Assembly (NCBI GenBank): GCA_049999725.1
Contig: JBNGIS010004247.1
Location: 270,586-302,540 of the forward strand
Source: Haplomitrium mnioides
Lineage: Eukaryota; Marchantiophyta; Haplomitriopsida; Calobryales
Reading direction: 5' to 3'
Length of the DNA: 31,955 nt
This document shows positions 1 through 9,604 of this stretch, piece by piece (within the stretch, counting starts at the first letter, position 1; each line of letters opens with the position of its first letter). The position numbers were made by a program, and so were the translations under genes. The notes under the pieces were generated by a model. The model was not told the DNA's origin, did not search any database, and saw only the letters and a program-made list of their open reading frames with translations.

Positions 1-1849
1 TTGTCTTAATAAATACACAAATGTATAACGTGTATAGTCATCTATAAAGGTGATAAAATATCTGCATCCAGAATGAGTTGGAGAAGACATTGGACCACAC
101 AGGTCAGAGTGTACCAGAGAGAGTGCCTCTTCAGTTCTTGTTAAACTTTCCTTTGGGAATATCTCTCTGGTCTGCTTTGCTTTGATGCATGAAATGCAAT
201 CTGGCATATCGACAATGCCTTTCAGGTCTATGCCTGAAACCATGCTCCCTTCCATCAACTGCTTCAACCTTGGTTGGCTTATGTGGCCCAGACGTTGGTG
301 CCACAGTTCAGCTGTTGATGAAGACGTCGATGCAGAGGCTGCACATGATCTTACCCCTGCATGATCAGACCTGCCAAGTTGATACAATTGGTTATGTAAT
401 AAGCAGGTTGCCAGATGCTTTCCCTTAGCATCCATTAACACACAACTCCCATTTCTGGTGAGTGTTTGCCCTAGAGCCCTGTCAAACTGGCTCACAGAAA
501 ACAAATTCTTGGCAATTCCAGGCACATATAATACTTCAGGTATTTCTCTTAATGCACCATTATTGAGTGTTATCCTGACTGTGCCTTGACCTTTAACCAC
601 CTGACGGGTATTGTCACCAAGATACACATACTGATGTTGTGGATATGCTTCAAAATGTGTGAAGCATTGTCTATCATGAGACATGTGAGCAGTGGCTCCA
701 CTATCCATATACCAAACATCATCTTTATTATCTTGTGACAATCCTACTGTGTTTGAATGACAAGTAAGATAAAGCCTATGTACTGGCTTATCTTCAATTT
801 TCTTGTTATCAATAGGTCTTGTGGCTATATTGCTTTGAACTTTAGCTTTATACTTTTTCTGTGTTCTATTGTTTGGACAATTTCTTGCTACATGGCCAAA
901 ACCTCTACAGACGAAGCATTTAACTCCTCTTCTGGGATTGTAACTGCTTGATGCTTCACTTGTTGAAGGTGAGAAAAACTGGTTTCTAGTGCCATTAAAT
1001 TTAGATTTCTTCTTATTCACATAAAGAGCTGACATTAAATCAGATAGACCTTGAGTTTTAGCCATGGTCTCTTCTTGAAGAATATATGTTATCAGCTTTT
1101 GTAATGTGAGATTAGGAGTTCCTCTTAATGAATTCATTAATGGCCTATATGAGACAGGAAGACTTCTCATGAGTGACAGGACTGCATCTTCATCTTGGAC
1201 TGGAGCACCTGCTGCAGACAGTTGCTCCATGACAGACCTTAACTCATGGATATGCTTGGTTAAATTGTCTCCTTCTCTCATCCTTATCTCTTAAGTACAT
1301 TCTAGTTACAGCATCCTGAGATTCATACAACAAGCTAAGAGACTCCCAGACTTGTGATGAATGATCATTAGAGGACACATGTGCAACTTGGTTATTGTCT
1401 AAACAATTGATGNNNNNNNNNNNNNNNNNNNNNNNNNNNNNNNNNNNNNNNNNNNNNNNNNNNNNNNNNNNNNNNNNNNNNNNNNNNNNNNNNNNNNNNN
1501 NNNNNNNNNNNNCATCCTGAGATTCATACAACAAGCTAAGAGACTCCCAGACTTGTGATGAATGATCATTAGAGAACACATGTGCAACTTGGTTATTGTC
1601 TAAACAATTGATGATTGTAGCCATAGAAACAGAATCCTTATGATCCCATTCTGACTTGCTCCCTGGACCTGTTGGAGGAGTATGAAAGGTTGGTATTCCT
1701 AGAACTGCATGTGGGGTTGCAGGTCTTTGGACTGACCCATCAACAATTTCCAACAAACCTTCAGCTTTCAAGAGTAATTTGACTCGATGCTTCCATACAT
1801 GGAAGTAATTCCCATCGAATTTGGGAATGTCACTGGCTTTTAACGACAT
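1..1849 (-). pseudogene. Copia A gag-pol (gag, protease, integrase start), cut by window edge
   Basis: This is the Ty1/copia polyprotein that would form the particle, cut it, and integrate the cDNA. Read on the minus strand, it starts at the ATG at 1849 (MSLKASDIPKFDGNYF), a UBN2-type gag N-terminus. A CCHC zinc knuckle, CFVCRGFGHVARNC, lies at 877-918. The protease motif DSGA is at 694-705. The integrase zinc-binding region (WHQRLGH ... CISC) falls at about 185-300, and the first catalytic Asp, in HSDLCGP, is at 103-105. Translating by eye from about 1290 to base 1 gave no stop codon. The defect I see is a 14-bp deletion near 1289-1296 relative to copia B, which shifts frame right after LRDK and gives a stop at 1244. 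A 100-N gap at 1413-1512 sits in gag with duplicated flanks. The rest of integrase, RT and RNase H lie outside the window. This is the best-preserved element here. Confidence 0.9.
1413..1512. other. Assembly gap (100 N) with duplicated 101-bp flanks
   Basis: Bases 1312-1412 recur at 1513-1613 with one difference (GAGGACAC against GAGAACAC). In copia B the corresponding gag stretch occurs once. The duplicated 34 gag residues are therefore probably an assembly artefact. Confidence 0.9.
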
Positions 1850-2687
1850 ACCTCAGATTCAGAGAAAAATAAAAATTTTCAAGGTGAGTAAGCCTCTCTC
1901 TCACTGCTTCTATTTGCAGATTTCTCTCACTTGTGTCACAAAATGAGCAAATCACGTTTTAAGGAATGACATAATGATTTCGCTACGCCAGTGTCCCACG
2001 GTTCAAGATTCGTGGTCTCACTCAGCGTTTTTAAACGCGAAGAGCTCCAACGAAACCTCGATATGTGATTCACCAAGCGACTGCGTTTTATTTCATTTTT
2101 TCTTTTTTCTTTTTTTCTTTCTATGTCGATCTTCCTCGTTTTTCGATTATACGATGCCCAGCAACGTCGCGAGTGAGAACGATTTCGAACTCGTTCTTAC
2201 TTGCTCGAGATATCCTGCAAATGACGATTTCAAGATTTACGTTTTTTTTCTCTAATCTTACATTCGGTTCTAGAAGAACGTCGAAGTCGCGCCACGAGTC
2301 AGAGATTCTCAAATCTCTCTTGCGAGTCAGTTCGTCGACTCTCGGCTGTACTAACAATCGATTAAAATTTTTTTTTTCCTTGTTAGCAGCTCTCCGCGAA
2401 TCAGCTTAAGCGCGTCCGCAAGCATTCAGCGGATTCGTGACCTTCCTGCAGCGTCGTTTGATTGCTGCCAGGTGCCTGTGTGAAACAGTATTCACACGCT
2501 GAATTTCCACCCGATCTACTGCGATTACACTTGATACTACAATCAAGGAATCAGTTCTGCAGAAACGTAAGCGATATAACTCAGAATTTATCAAGGTAAA
2601 TCGAATGATGAAAATTTTGATTTTTCTACTCATCCCACTAGCTTCTTAATAGCAAGATCCTTCAGCAATAGCATGCAGGCATGTGTA
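1850..2687 (-). other. Copia A untranslated leader between primer site and gag
   Basis: This 838-bp stretch separates the primer-binding site from the gag ATG. It is richer in CpG than the surrounding DNA and has a polypyrimidine tract at about 2096-2123. Parts of it resemble the leader of copia B: the motif CCGCGAA...CCGCAAGC near 2394-2430 matches B near 15170-15200, and 2440-2570 matches the part of B that encodes the 139-codon ORF, though here that frame is degenerate. I see no convincing gene. Confidence 0.7.
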
Positions 2688-2701
2688 TGGCTCTGATACC
2701 A
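2688..2701 (-). other. Primer-binding site of copia A (tRNA-iMet type)
   Basis: The minus strand reads TGGTATCAGAGCCA directly after the LTR. This is the classical plant copia primer site, complementary to the 3' end of initiator methionine tRNA. It fixes both the orientation of A and the inner edge of its 5' LTR. Confidence 0.93.
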
Positions 2702-3020
2702 TGTTAGAATTCATCTTACAGCATATTAGGAACAATAGCTCACAGGTGCATGCAATCAACTGATACAGCTTTGGTAAGTGATTCTAAGTATATTCACTTG
2801 AGATGGAAAAACTGGTCGAGGTACACTAGGAATGCAGCTAGCATTAATAAGAAAGGTAATGTCCTTTCCCATGCAAGGGCTGCAACCTTTGGGAACTAAT
2901 GCAACTCTTGGAATGCTCATAATATCCAGTTGCACTTCAGTTATATCCTAACTGGATATATCTTGACCAGGAAAGATTGGACACTACAATAGCTAGGTGT
3001 GAACATGGCTATTTCCAATA
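2702..3020 (-). repeat. 5' LTR of copia A
   Basis: On the plus strand the repeat opens with TGTTAGAATTC and ends with TTTCCAATA, where the related B LTRs end TTTCCAACA. It is 319 bp long against 373 bp for the B LTRs. It shares with them blocks such as GGAAAGATTGGACACTACAA and a TATTCACTTGAG segment. The expected CA terminus is TA here, probably one mutation. The target duplication would begin TGGAT at 3021, but its partner lies outside the window. Confidence 0.85.
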
Positions 3021-3473
3021 TGGATGGACAAAATTTTCTCAATCATACTATAAGAGAATGCCGATTGGCAAAGTTTATAATTTGCTAAATAATTTTACCA
3101 AATGAGAAGTTTGTGACTACTATACAACTTATTTGAAATAGAGGTATCCTCATTGCATTTTTTCTTTTTCTAGTTTACAAAACATCAGAGAAGGCATTGT
3201 TCAAATATCAAAATTCCAAAGTGTAATACATTTTCTATTGTGAAACTTTTAAAGAAACTATATCGTTGTGGAAGAAATCAAATTTTGAGTATGAGGAAGG
3301 CAACAACATTTTGTCACTTTGAAACCAACGTTTATTATGATGCTCTTCTTACTTGTTTTATTAAAAGCCATTTTTGTTCACCATGTTTTTAAAAGGTAAT
3401 ACTTGAAGAACTCATTGGATGAGAGATGTTAATCTAGAACTAACTAAAGTCAAAGCTTAGTTTTTGAGATGTT
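3021..3473. other. AT-rich DNA, nothing recognised
   Basis: This stretch lies between the copia A LTR and the degenerate tandem repeat. It has no long open frame, no copia or gypsy motif and no RNA gene that I can recognise. It is probably old decayed repeat DNA. Confidence 0.5.
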
Positions 3474-4110
3474 GATCTTTCTTACCTATGAGCATATAGA
3501 TTTTGTTTGTTTTTTTAATTTGAATCATAAATGTGGCTAGATTATAAAAGAAACATAGGAATTTTAGTTTTTTTTGCAAGACTCTATGATCACATAGGGT
3601 TTGTTATTTTAAGTTTGAGTCCAAAGCATGTTGAGAGTGAAAGACAACATAAAAATTGTTCTCGTTGTTGTTTGTGACCTTATTTGTACATGAGATTTTG
3701 CTACTGTTGCTTTCAATCCAAGTCCCAACTAGAAATAAACAAGATCAAGAATTGTAGTTGTTGTTCGTGACCCTATGGGTGCATAAGTATAATTGTTGTT
3801 TCTTTCAATTCTAGTTGCAACTATCGTCAAAGAAAGCCAAGAAATTGATGGTGTTGTTTTTGATCCTATGCTTACATAGGTTTTGTTATTGTTTATTTGA
3901 ATCCTTGACACACATAGATTCAAAGAAAACGTAGGAATTATACTTCGAGTTTGAGACCTTACATACACAAATTTTTTTCTTTTCTCTTGCTTAATCTCTA
4001 GCATGTTTTGAGTCAAAGCAATCTTAAGAAGCGTTAGTGGTGTTTGTTGCCCTAAGCTTACCTAGTTATTGTAATGGTTATTTTAAACCTACCGTATTTT
4101 TAGAGTGAGA
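3474..4110. repeat. Degenerate tandem repeat, about 93-bp unit
   Basis: About seven diverged units follow one another. An anchor resembling GACCCTATG...ACATAGG occurs near 3474, 3580, 3675, 3768, 3861, 3952 and 4048, so spacing is about 91-106 bp and mostly 92-95 bp. A typical unit runs: anchor, a T-rich stretch ending in (T)TTGAATCC, then an A-rich part with AAAGAAA and a GTTGTTNGT block. The period of about 31 codons lets a short minus-strand frame at 3729-4016 stay open and repeat SIGS(K/R)TT-like words. I regard that frame as a by-product of the repeat, not a gene. Confidence 0.7.
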
Positions 4111-4139
4111 ACATGACTTTGAATCATTTTTTATCATTT

Positions 4140-4451
4140 TGATCATTTGCACTCTCTCAATGTATGAGGTAGATTTCTACATTCTTTTATGTATTGGAAT
4201 TGATAACACAATGTTTGTAGTATTTGGATGAAGGATAGAGATGATTTAAATATTGTTAGAGGTAATTTAAGAAATTAGAGTTTGCTTTGTACTCTTCCAA
4301 GATATAATTGTGGGCTCATATAATAATACATAGCTGAGTTGAGATTTAGCATAATAGTTTAATATTTGACATGTGCAAACTGGTGAGGATCTTGTATGTA
4401 TGCTTTGGGGAAAAAATTCCAATATCAATGGTACCTTATAAGTATTGAAAG
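4140..4451 (-). pseudogene. Copia C, third fragment: end of RT and RNase H
   Basis: Next to the copia B LTR the minus strand reads QYL*GTIDIG, matching the RYLQGTIDMG word of copia D near the end of RT, with one codon turned into a stop. Further down, about 4215-4310, it reads TIISWKSTKQTLIS in one frame, the RNase H core of this copia lineage (usual form T.ISWRSTKQTLVATSSNHAE), then degenerate remnants of the usual IHEASREC word. Stops and frame changes are frequent. Homology fades near 4140. It joins in sense with the fragment at 16423-16830 once copia B and one GAAAG copy are removed, so both are one older element. Confidence 0.75.
4447..4451. repeat. Target-site duplication of copia B, left copy (GAAAG)
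   Basis: The five bases before the B LTR are GAAAG and match exactly the five bases after the other B LTR at 16418-16422. The duplication lies inside the RT of copia C. Confidence 0.92.
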
Positions 4452-4824
4452 TGTTAGAATTTGATTTTTCAACATATTAGAAATGAACTGATGTTAGGAT
4501 CATTCTAATGACAAATCCTTATACAAACATCAAGTCTAATAGGTCATAGATACATGCAATCAACTTGCACACCTTTAGGATGTAATTCTGAGTATATTCA
4601 CTTGAGGTGAAAAAACTGATCTAGTTTCACCCATGATTGCAGCCAACATATATGTGGAAGTAAATGTCCTTTCCCATGCAAGGGCTGCAACTTTTGTGAA
4701 CCAGTGCAACTCCTAGAGTGTACATAATATCCAGGTGCACATAAGATATATCTTAACTTGATATATCTTTTCCAGGAAAGATTGGACACTACAATAGCAG
4801 GTGTGAGCATGTCTATTTCCAACA
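4452..4824 (-). repeat. 3' LTR of copia B
   Basis: This repeat is 373 bp, opening TGTTAGAATTTG and closing TTTCCAACA on the plus strand. It matches 16045-16417 without length change and at about 90% identity by eye. It is the 3' LTR because a polypurine tract, not a primer site, lies on its inner side. Confidence 0.93.
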
Positions 4825-4833
4825 CTCCCACTT
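4825..4833 (-). other. Polypurine tract of copia B
   Basis: The minus strand reads AAGTGGGAG immediately before the 3' LTR. This is the usual plus-strand DNA priming site in plant copia elements. Confidence 0.8.
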
Positions 4834-4901
4834 AGGGTCTAATATTTCAATCCTTCAACACTTATCAACCCCATCTTATAACTGAGGTAAAACTATTTGT
4901 A

Positions 4902-5960
4902 TCAATAGAATCCCTCTGTAATTATATTTGCAGTCATTTCACTTGTGCTACAGTAGACAACTTCAATGCTGCCATCTTTGACCAAACCTTGCACACAGTG
5001 ATACTGAACATCAACATGCTTTGTTCTTTCATGTAACCTTGGGTTGGGAACCAGCGCAGTAGCACTTTGGTTGTCATAATGTAGGAAAGTAACACGCTGC
5101 ACAAACCCAATGGTTAGATAATAAATATCTCAGCCAAACAACTTTTGCAGATGTCCACGATATGGACATGTATTTAGCTTTTGTGCTTGAAAGGGTAACA
5201 GCTTTCTGCTTCTGGTTTGCCTTAGACATAACAAAGCAATGTCCAGTTGTGGACTTTCTTGTGTTCAGATCTCCTGCAAAGTAAGAATCACTATATCCAT
5301 ATAGAGGCATTGGACTATCTATTTTGTGATAGCACAAACCAATGTTACGTGTCCTCTTCAAATACCTCAATATTCTCTTAACTGTAGTTCAGTGCATTGG
5401 ACATGGATTGTCCATTTATTGTGCAACTGTGCTGACTGCATAAGAGGTGTCGGGACTTGTTCAGATCATGGCCCATATAATACTCCCAACAGCACTAGAG
5501 CAAGGTACAGACTTTGTCATGTACACCTCACTGTCACTTACAAGACAGTCATCCTTACTCATACATGTTCCAGGACCAACTCAGCTACCTATAGATTGCA
5601 ATCCATCATGTTGAATCTATCCAGGACTTCAAGAATATATCTTTGTTGTGAGAGATGATCCACCCTTCTGTTCTGCTTCTGGTAATCTCTAGCCCAAGGT
5701 AGTAGTGGATCTCACCCATGTCTGCCATCTCAAAAACCTTGCATCAATGAGCCCTTAATTTGTATCAGCAACATCATATCATTGCTGGCAAGAATAGTAT
5801 CATCAACTTATAAGGCAAGTCTTGCCAGACTTGACTCACTTTGGTATCTACTCTTGACTTACGAAACTTCAATTCTATAAGGAATGAGTCCATATTCTAG
5901 TACCGTAAACGAGAGGATTGCTTCAATCCATAAAGCGTCTTATTCAACTTATAAGTCATC
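4902..5960 (-). pseudogene. Copia B reverse transcriptase C-part and RNase H, decayed
   Basis: This part would copy RNA to DNA and remove the RNA strand. The RT active-site word, LYVDDTILASND in related elements, appears near 5790-5813 with VDD kept at 5799-5807, but the Tyr codon is now TAA (5808-5810). RNase H is recognisable at 5074-5370: RYLKRTRNIGLCYH, GYSDSYFAGD with the catalytic-type Asp, RKSTTGHCF and LSSTKAKY. Its C-terminal end at 4902-5102 holds LHERTKHVDVQYH. Several stops and frame changes break the frame between about 5370 and 5960. The first part of RT is absent, which suggests a deletion between RT and integrase. Confidence 0.85.
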
Positions 5961-6179
5961 CCCATATCCATGACCATCTCCTCCTTCTGGGATTATCATG
6001 TAGATCTCTTCCTCTAACACTCCATTATAAATATCGGGGACTGGGTCGTGTGTGCTACATTGTTCATGACTTATATTGATGTTACTAATAGCTCCCGCTG
6101 GAGATGAAGGTGGTCTCGTAGGTACAGATGTTCATACTTGAATTGTGTACTATATTGAATACGCCATTGACTTGGCAAT

Positions 6180-7893
6180 AACATCAAACTCATGTAATCA
6201 ATATTCACCACCATTGTCAATCCTTAGTGCCTTCATAGAATTACCAGTTTGTTTTCCAACAAACATTTTATAGGTTCTGAACTACTGAAAGACATGAGAC
6301 TTTTGTCTTAACAGGAAGACAAACGTGTATAATCATCAATGAATGTGATGAAATATCTACATCCAGAATGAGTTGGAGAAGACATTGGACCACAAAGGTC
6401 AAAGTGTACCAGAGCAAGTGTTTCCATAGTTCAGTCCTTGAACTCTGTCTTGGAAAGACATCTTTGGTCTTCTTGGCTTTGACTCATGAGACACAATCTG
6501 GCAGATTTTTCATGTCTGTCAGGTCTAAGCCTGTAACCATTTTCTCTTCCATCAACTATCTCAACCTTAATAGGTTGATGTGGCCAAGACACTGCTGCCA
6601 CAACTTCTACGGTTGATGAAGAGGTTGATGCTCCACACACTATTTCCTCTGCATGACTAGACCTGCCAATCAGATACAACTGGTTATGTAATAAGCAGGT
6701 TGCCAAATGCTTTCCCTTAGCATCTCTTTGAACACAGCTTTCATTTCGTTTGGCCATGAGCCTTATCAAACTGATTTACAAAATAAAAATTCTTGTCAAT
6801 ACCAGGCACATACAACACTTCAGATATTTCTCTTATCTGACCATTATTAAGTGTTATCCTGACTGTGCCTGGACCATAAACACCCTGACAAATGTTGTCA
6901 CTAAGATACACAAACTGTTGACATGGATATGCTTCAAAGTAAGTGAAGCACTGTCTATCATGGGTCATGTGTGCTGTGGCTCCACTGTCCATGAGTAAGA
7001 TATCATCTTAATCTTCTTGTGACAATCTTGCAATGTTAGAGTGACTAGTAAGATAGAGCCTGTGTACTGGGTCATGTAGTCTTTTCTTGTCATCTCTAGG
7101 TATTAGTGTTGTATTACTTTGAACTTTAGTTTTCGATTTTCTTTGTGTTCTATTGCTTGGAAAATTTCTTGCTATGTGGCCATAGCCACTACAATTGAAG
7201 CATATGACTTCTCTTCTAGTGTCATCACTGCTTGATGCTTCAGATTTGACAAACTGGTTTCTAGTGCTATTGTACTTAGGCTTCCTTTTATTCACATACA
7301 GGGCTGATATTGAGTCAGAGAGACCTTTTGTTTTAAACATAGTTTCTTCTTGAAGAACATAGGTGATCAGCCTTTGTAATGTGAGATTGGGAGTTCCTCA
7401 TGAGTGACATGGCTGCATCTTCATCCTAGACTGGAGCATCTGCTGCTGACAACTGCTCCATGACAGACCTTAACTCATGAATATGTCTTGTTAGATTGTC
7501 TCCTTCTATCATCCTTAATGTGGCTAGTTTGTCTCTCAAATACATCCTAGTCACTGCATCTTGGGACTCATATAGCAAAGTAAGTGCTTTCCATGCTTGA
7601 GATGCATGACCATATGATGATACATGTGCCACTTGATTGTTGTCTAAGCAATTTGTGATTATAGCCATACCAACAGAATCATTATGATCTCATTCGGACT
7701 TGCTCCCTGGACCACTTAGAGGAGTATGAAGCGTTGGTATTCCTAGAACAGCAAGAGGGGTAGAAGGCCTTTGCAGTGACCCATCAACAATGTCAAGCAA
7801 TCCTTCTACCTTCAATAGTAGTTTGACTCGATGCTTCCACACATGGAAGTAATTCCCATCAAACTTGGGAATATCATTGGCTTTCAGCGACAT
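6180..7893 (-). pseudogene. Copia B gag, protease and integrase N-part, decayed
   Basis: Gag starts at the ATG at 7893 (MSLKANDIPKFDGNYF) and is very close to copia A. A Trp codon has become TGA after GSKSE at 7690, and another stop follows SAADAPV at 7426. A deletion near 7400 removes the part between MSLM and GTPNLTLQ that A keeps. The zinc knuckle is CFNCSGYGHIARNF: the last Cys is Phe (7161-7163), so the CCHC site is broken. The protease word DSGA is intact at 6978-6989. Integrase zinc-binding remnants (CLGHIN ... LPDCVS) fall at about 6480-6600, and homology continues to about 6180 with many stops. The region is non-functional but clearly of the same family as A. Confidence 0.9.
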
Positions 7894-8074
7894 TTCTCAG
7901 ATTCAAGGAAAACAATTCACAGGAAAACGCAAGGTGAGTTTCTTCTTCATCGTTTTTTATCTAGCTTTCGATTCTTCCTTTCTCTTACTTTTGATTCTTT
8001 CGAAATTAGATGTCGTGCCTGAGCCGCAAGTCAAGTCCTGCATATAGCAGGCCATGCGATATCAAATTGCTTTA
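7894..8074 (-). other. Copia B leader, gag-proximal part
   Basis: This is the leader directly upstream of gag. It shares CTCAGATTCA and CAAGGTGAGT (plus strand) with the same place in copia A. It is interrupted at 8079 by gypsy G1 and resumes at 15115. Confidence 0.75.
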
Positions 8075-8079
8075 CTAAG
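8075..8079. repeat. Target-site duplication of gypsy G1, left copy (CTAAG)
   Basis: CTAAG lies directly before the LTR start TGTCAACCAG. The right copy at 15110-15114 is CTGAG, one mismatch, as expected for an old insertion. Confidence 0.75.
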
Positions 8080-8637
8080 TGTCAACCAGTGAATTGGGGT
8101 GCTGACACAGAATTCTTCCCATCTAGAGCAGCATTGGGCCAATTCCCCTCTTGTAAGTGTAAAAGCACCTCAGAAGTAGCGGAACTACTTCAAATTTGTG
8201 GGTACAAGCAGATCGCATGGATCCAAGGAGGGGAACGGGATCATTGCGGAAGGAGAGGAGTGAGTAGTGGTCGCCAACAAGTGGAGGGGCACCACTAAAA
8301 TTCGAAAGAAGCCAACGAGAGCCCGTAACCGTCATTGGAATGAGGGAATCGAGGCCTCGTGGGTAGGAAGGAACGCCCACCAGAGGCAAAGAGGCTTGAG
8401 GAGAAAGGTTGAAGCTACAAGGTGGAAATTCGGATGCGCTTCAACAGGATGAGGACCACAGAGCAAGACTGTAGATGCCACACACCAGAGGTGAGGATCA
8501 AGGAAAGAGAGGGAGGGTCGAGACCTTTGTGAGCAAGGGCTAGGCCAGGGATTGGGGGATGCTTCGAACCCGCATACATGAGACAAGTTTGACAAGGGTG
8601 CAACCCTTTTCTTGAGTATCTGCGGCCCTTAACGGAA

Positions 8638-9240
8638 ACGTGGAGTTTGTTGAAGGCTTTGAAGGATTCCACAGAAACATAGCGTCTTCATAGAGCTTTA
8701 GAAGATTCAATGGATGACGTGTCGGTGCCAGGGAGTTCGCAAGTCTTCATGGAGAGGTGGCAGGCCCATGGTGTCCGAAGGATTTTAACAGAAACGTGGC
8801 AAATGCAGGAGGCCAGCACAGTTGAACGGAAACGTGGACGAAGGGGGGAGTCCACGGTCTTCATCGGAGAAAGGTCAGCGCGACGGTCAGACTGGCCCCT
8901 TGCGGAACAGCATCGGGCGGCGGCTTTGTGGATTACGTGGCGTCCTCGGAGGACTTGGTGAGAGTCAATGGATACGTGGTGGTAAGACGAAGTCCGTTGG
9001 AACTCGAGTCAGAGGAATGTCAACCTCGGAGCAGGGTCAGCGTGGCGGTTCGCCTACCCCTTTGCGTGGCGGTGTCAGACAGTGCAGCTTCGGATGGCAT
9101 GGCACTCAGGGAGGGTCCAATGGATCCTCTGGGTCAGAGTGGGGTCAACCACAAAACCAAGTCAGTGCGATGGTCAGACTACCCCATTGCGGAATGGAGT
9201 CGGACGGTGGGCACGGAAGGAAGTCAACATCAACACGTGG
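8638..9240. promoter_or_regulatory. Cluster of six ACGTGG (G-box/ABRE-like) motifs in the gypsy LTR
   Basis: ACGTGG starts at 8638, 8794, 8832, 8935, 8974 and 9235. In LTR 2 the motif survives at 12491, 12647, 12685 and 12827, while two aligned sites read ATGTGG (near 12787 and 13086), a CpG-to-TpG change. The solo LTR has it at 19876, 20174, 20213, 20253, 21119 and 21595. ACGTGG is the core bound by plant bZIP factors. Function as LTR enhancers is inference from repetition and conservation only. Confidence 0.4.
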
Positions 9241-9504
9241 CACTTCCAAGAATTTGAGGGATCATGTGGGCTTCCTTATCTGTCGAATTCTTGGGTTTTG
9301 GGATCTGAGGTCAACAACAGGACAAGGTCAAAGCGGTGGTCCAACTTCCAAGTTGAATATGGCGTCGGACGGCGGCAACAGAAGAGAAGTCAAAAACAGA
9401 CCTGGGTTCGGCTACGTCCTATGGACTCAGACCCGCGGGGATCTTTGGATGCGAATCTTGGAGATTCCGTGGGACTCCTTTTCTGCGGGATTCTTTGGAA
9501 CTTT

Positions 9505-9604
9505 NNNNNNNNNNNNNNNNNNNNNNNNNNNNNNNNNNNNNNNNNNNNNNNNNNNNNNNNNNNNNNNNNNNNNNNNNNNNNNNNNNNNNNNNNNNNNNNN
9601 NNNN
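9505..9604. other. Assembly gap (100 N) in gypsy 5' LTR
   Basis: The flanks are not duplicated. Aligned to the other LTR, the missing piece corresponds to about 110 bp, roughly 13493-13601, so the gap is close to its true size. Confidence 0.9.

Noticed and set aside
1312-1613. Apparent internal duplication of 34 residues in copia A gag
   Set aside because: The two copies flank a 100-N gap, and copia B has one copy. An assembly artefact is far more likely.
3729-4016. 95-codon minus-strand frame with repeated SIGS(K/R)TT words
   Set aside because: The repetition follows from the 93-bp tandem DNA repeat, whose unit is near a multiple of three. Neighbouring units break the frame.
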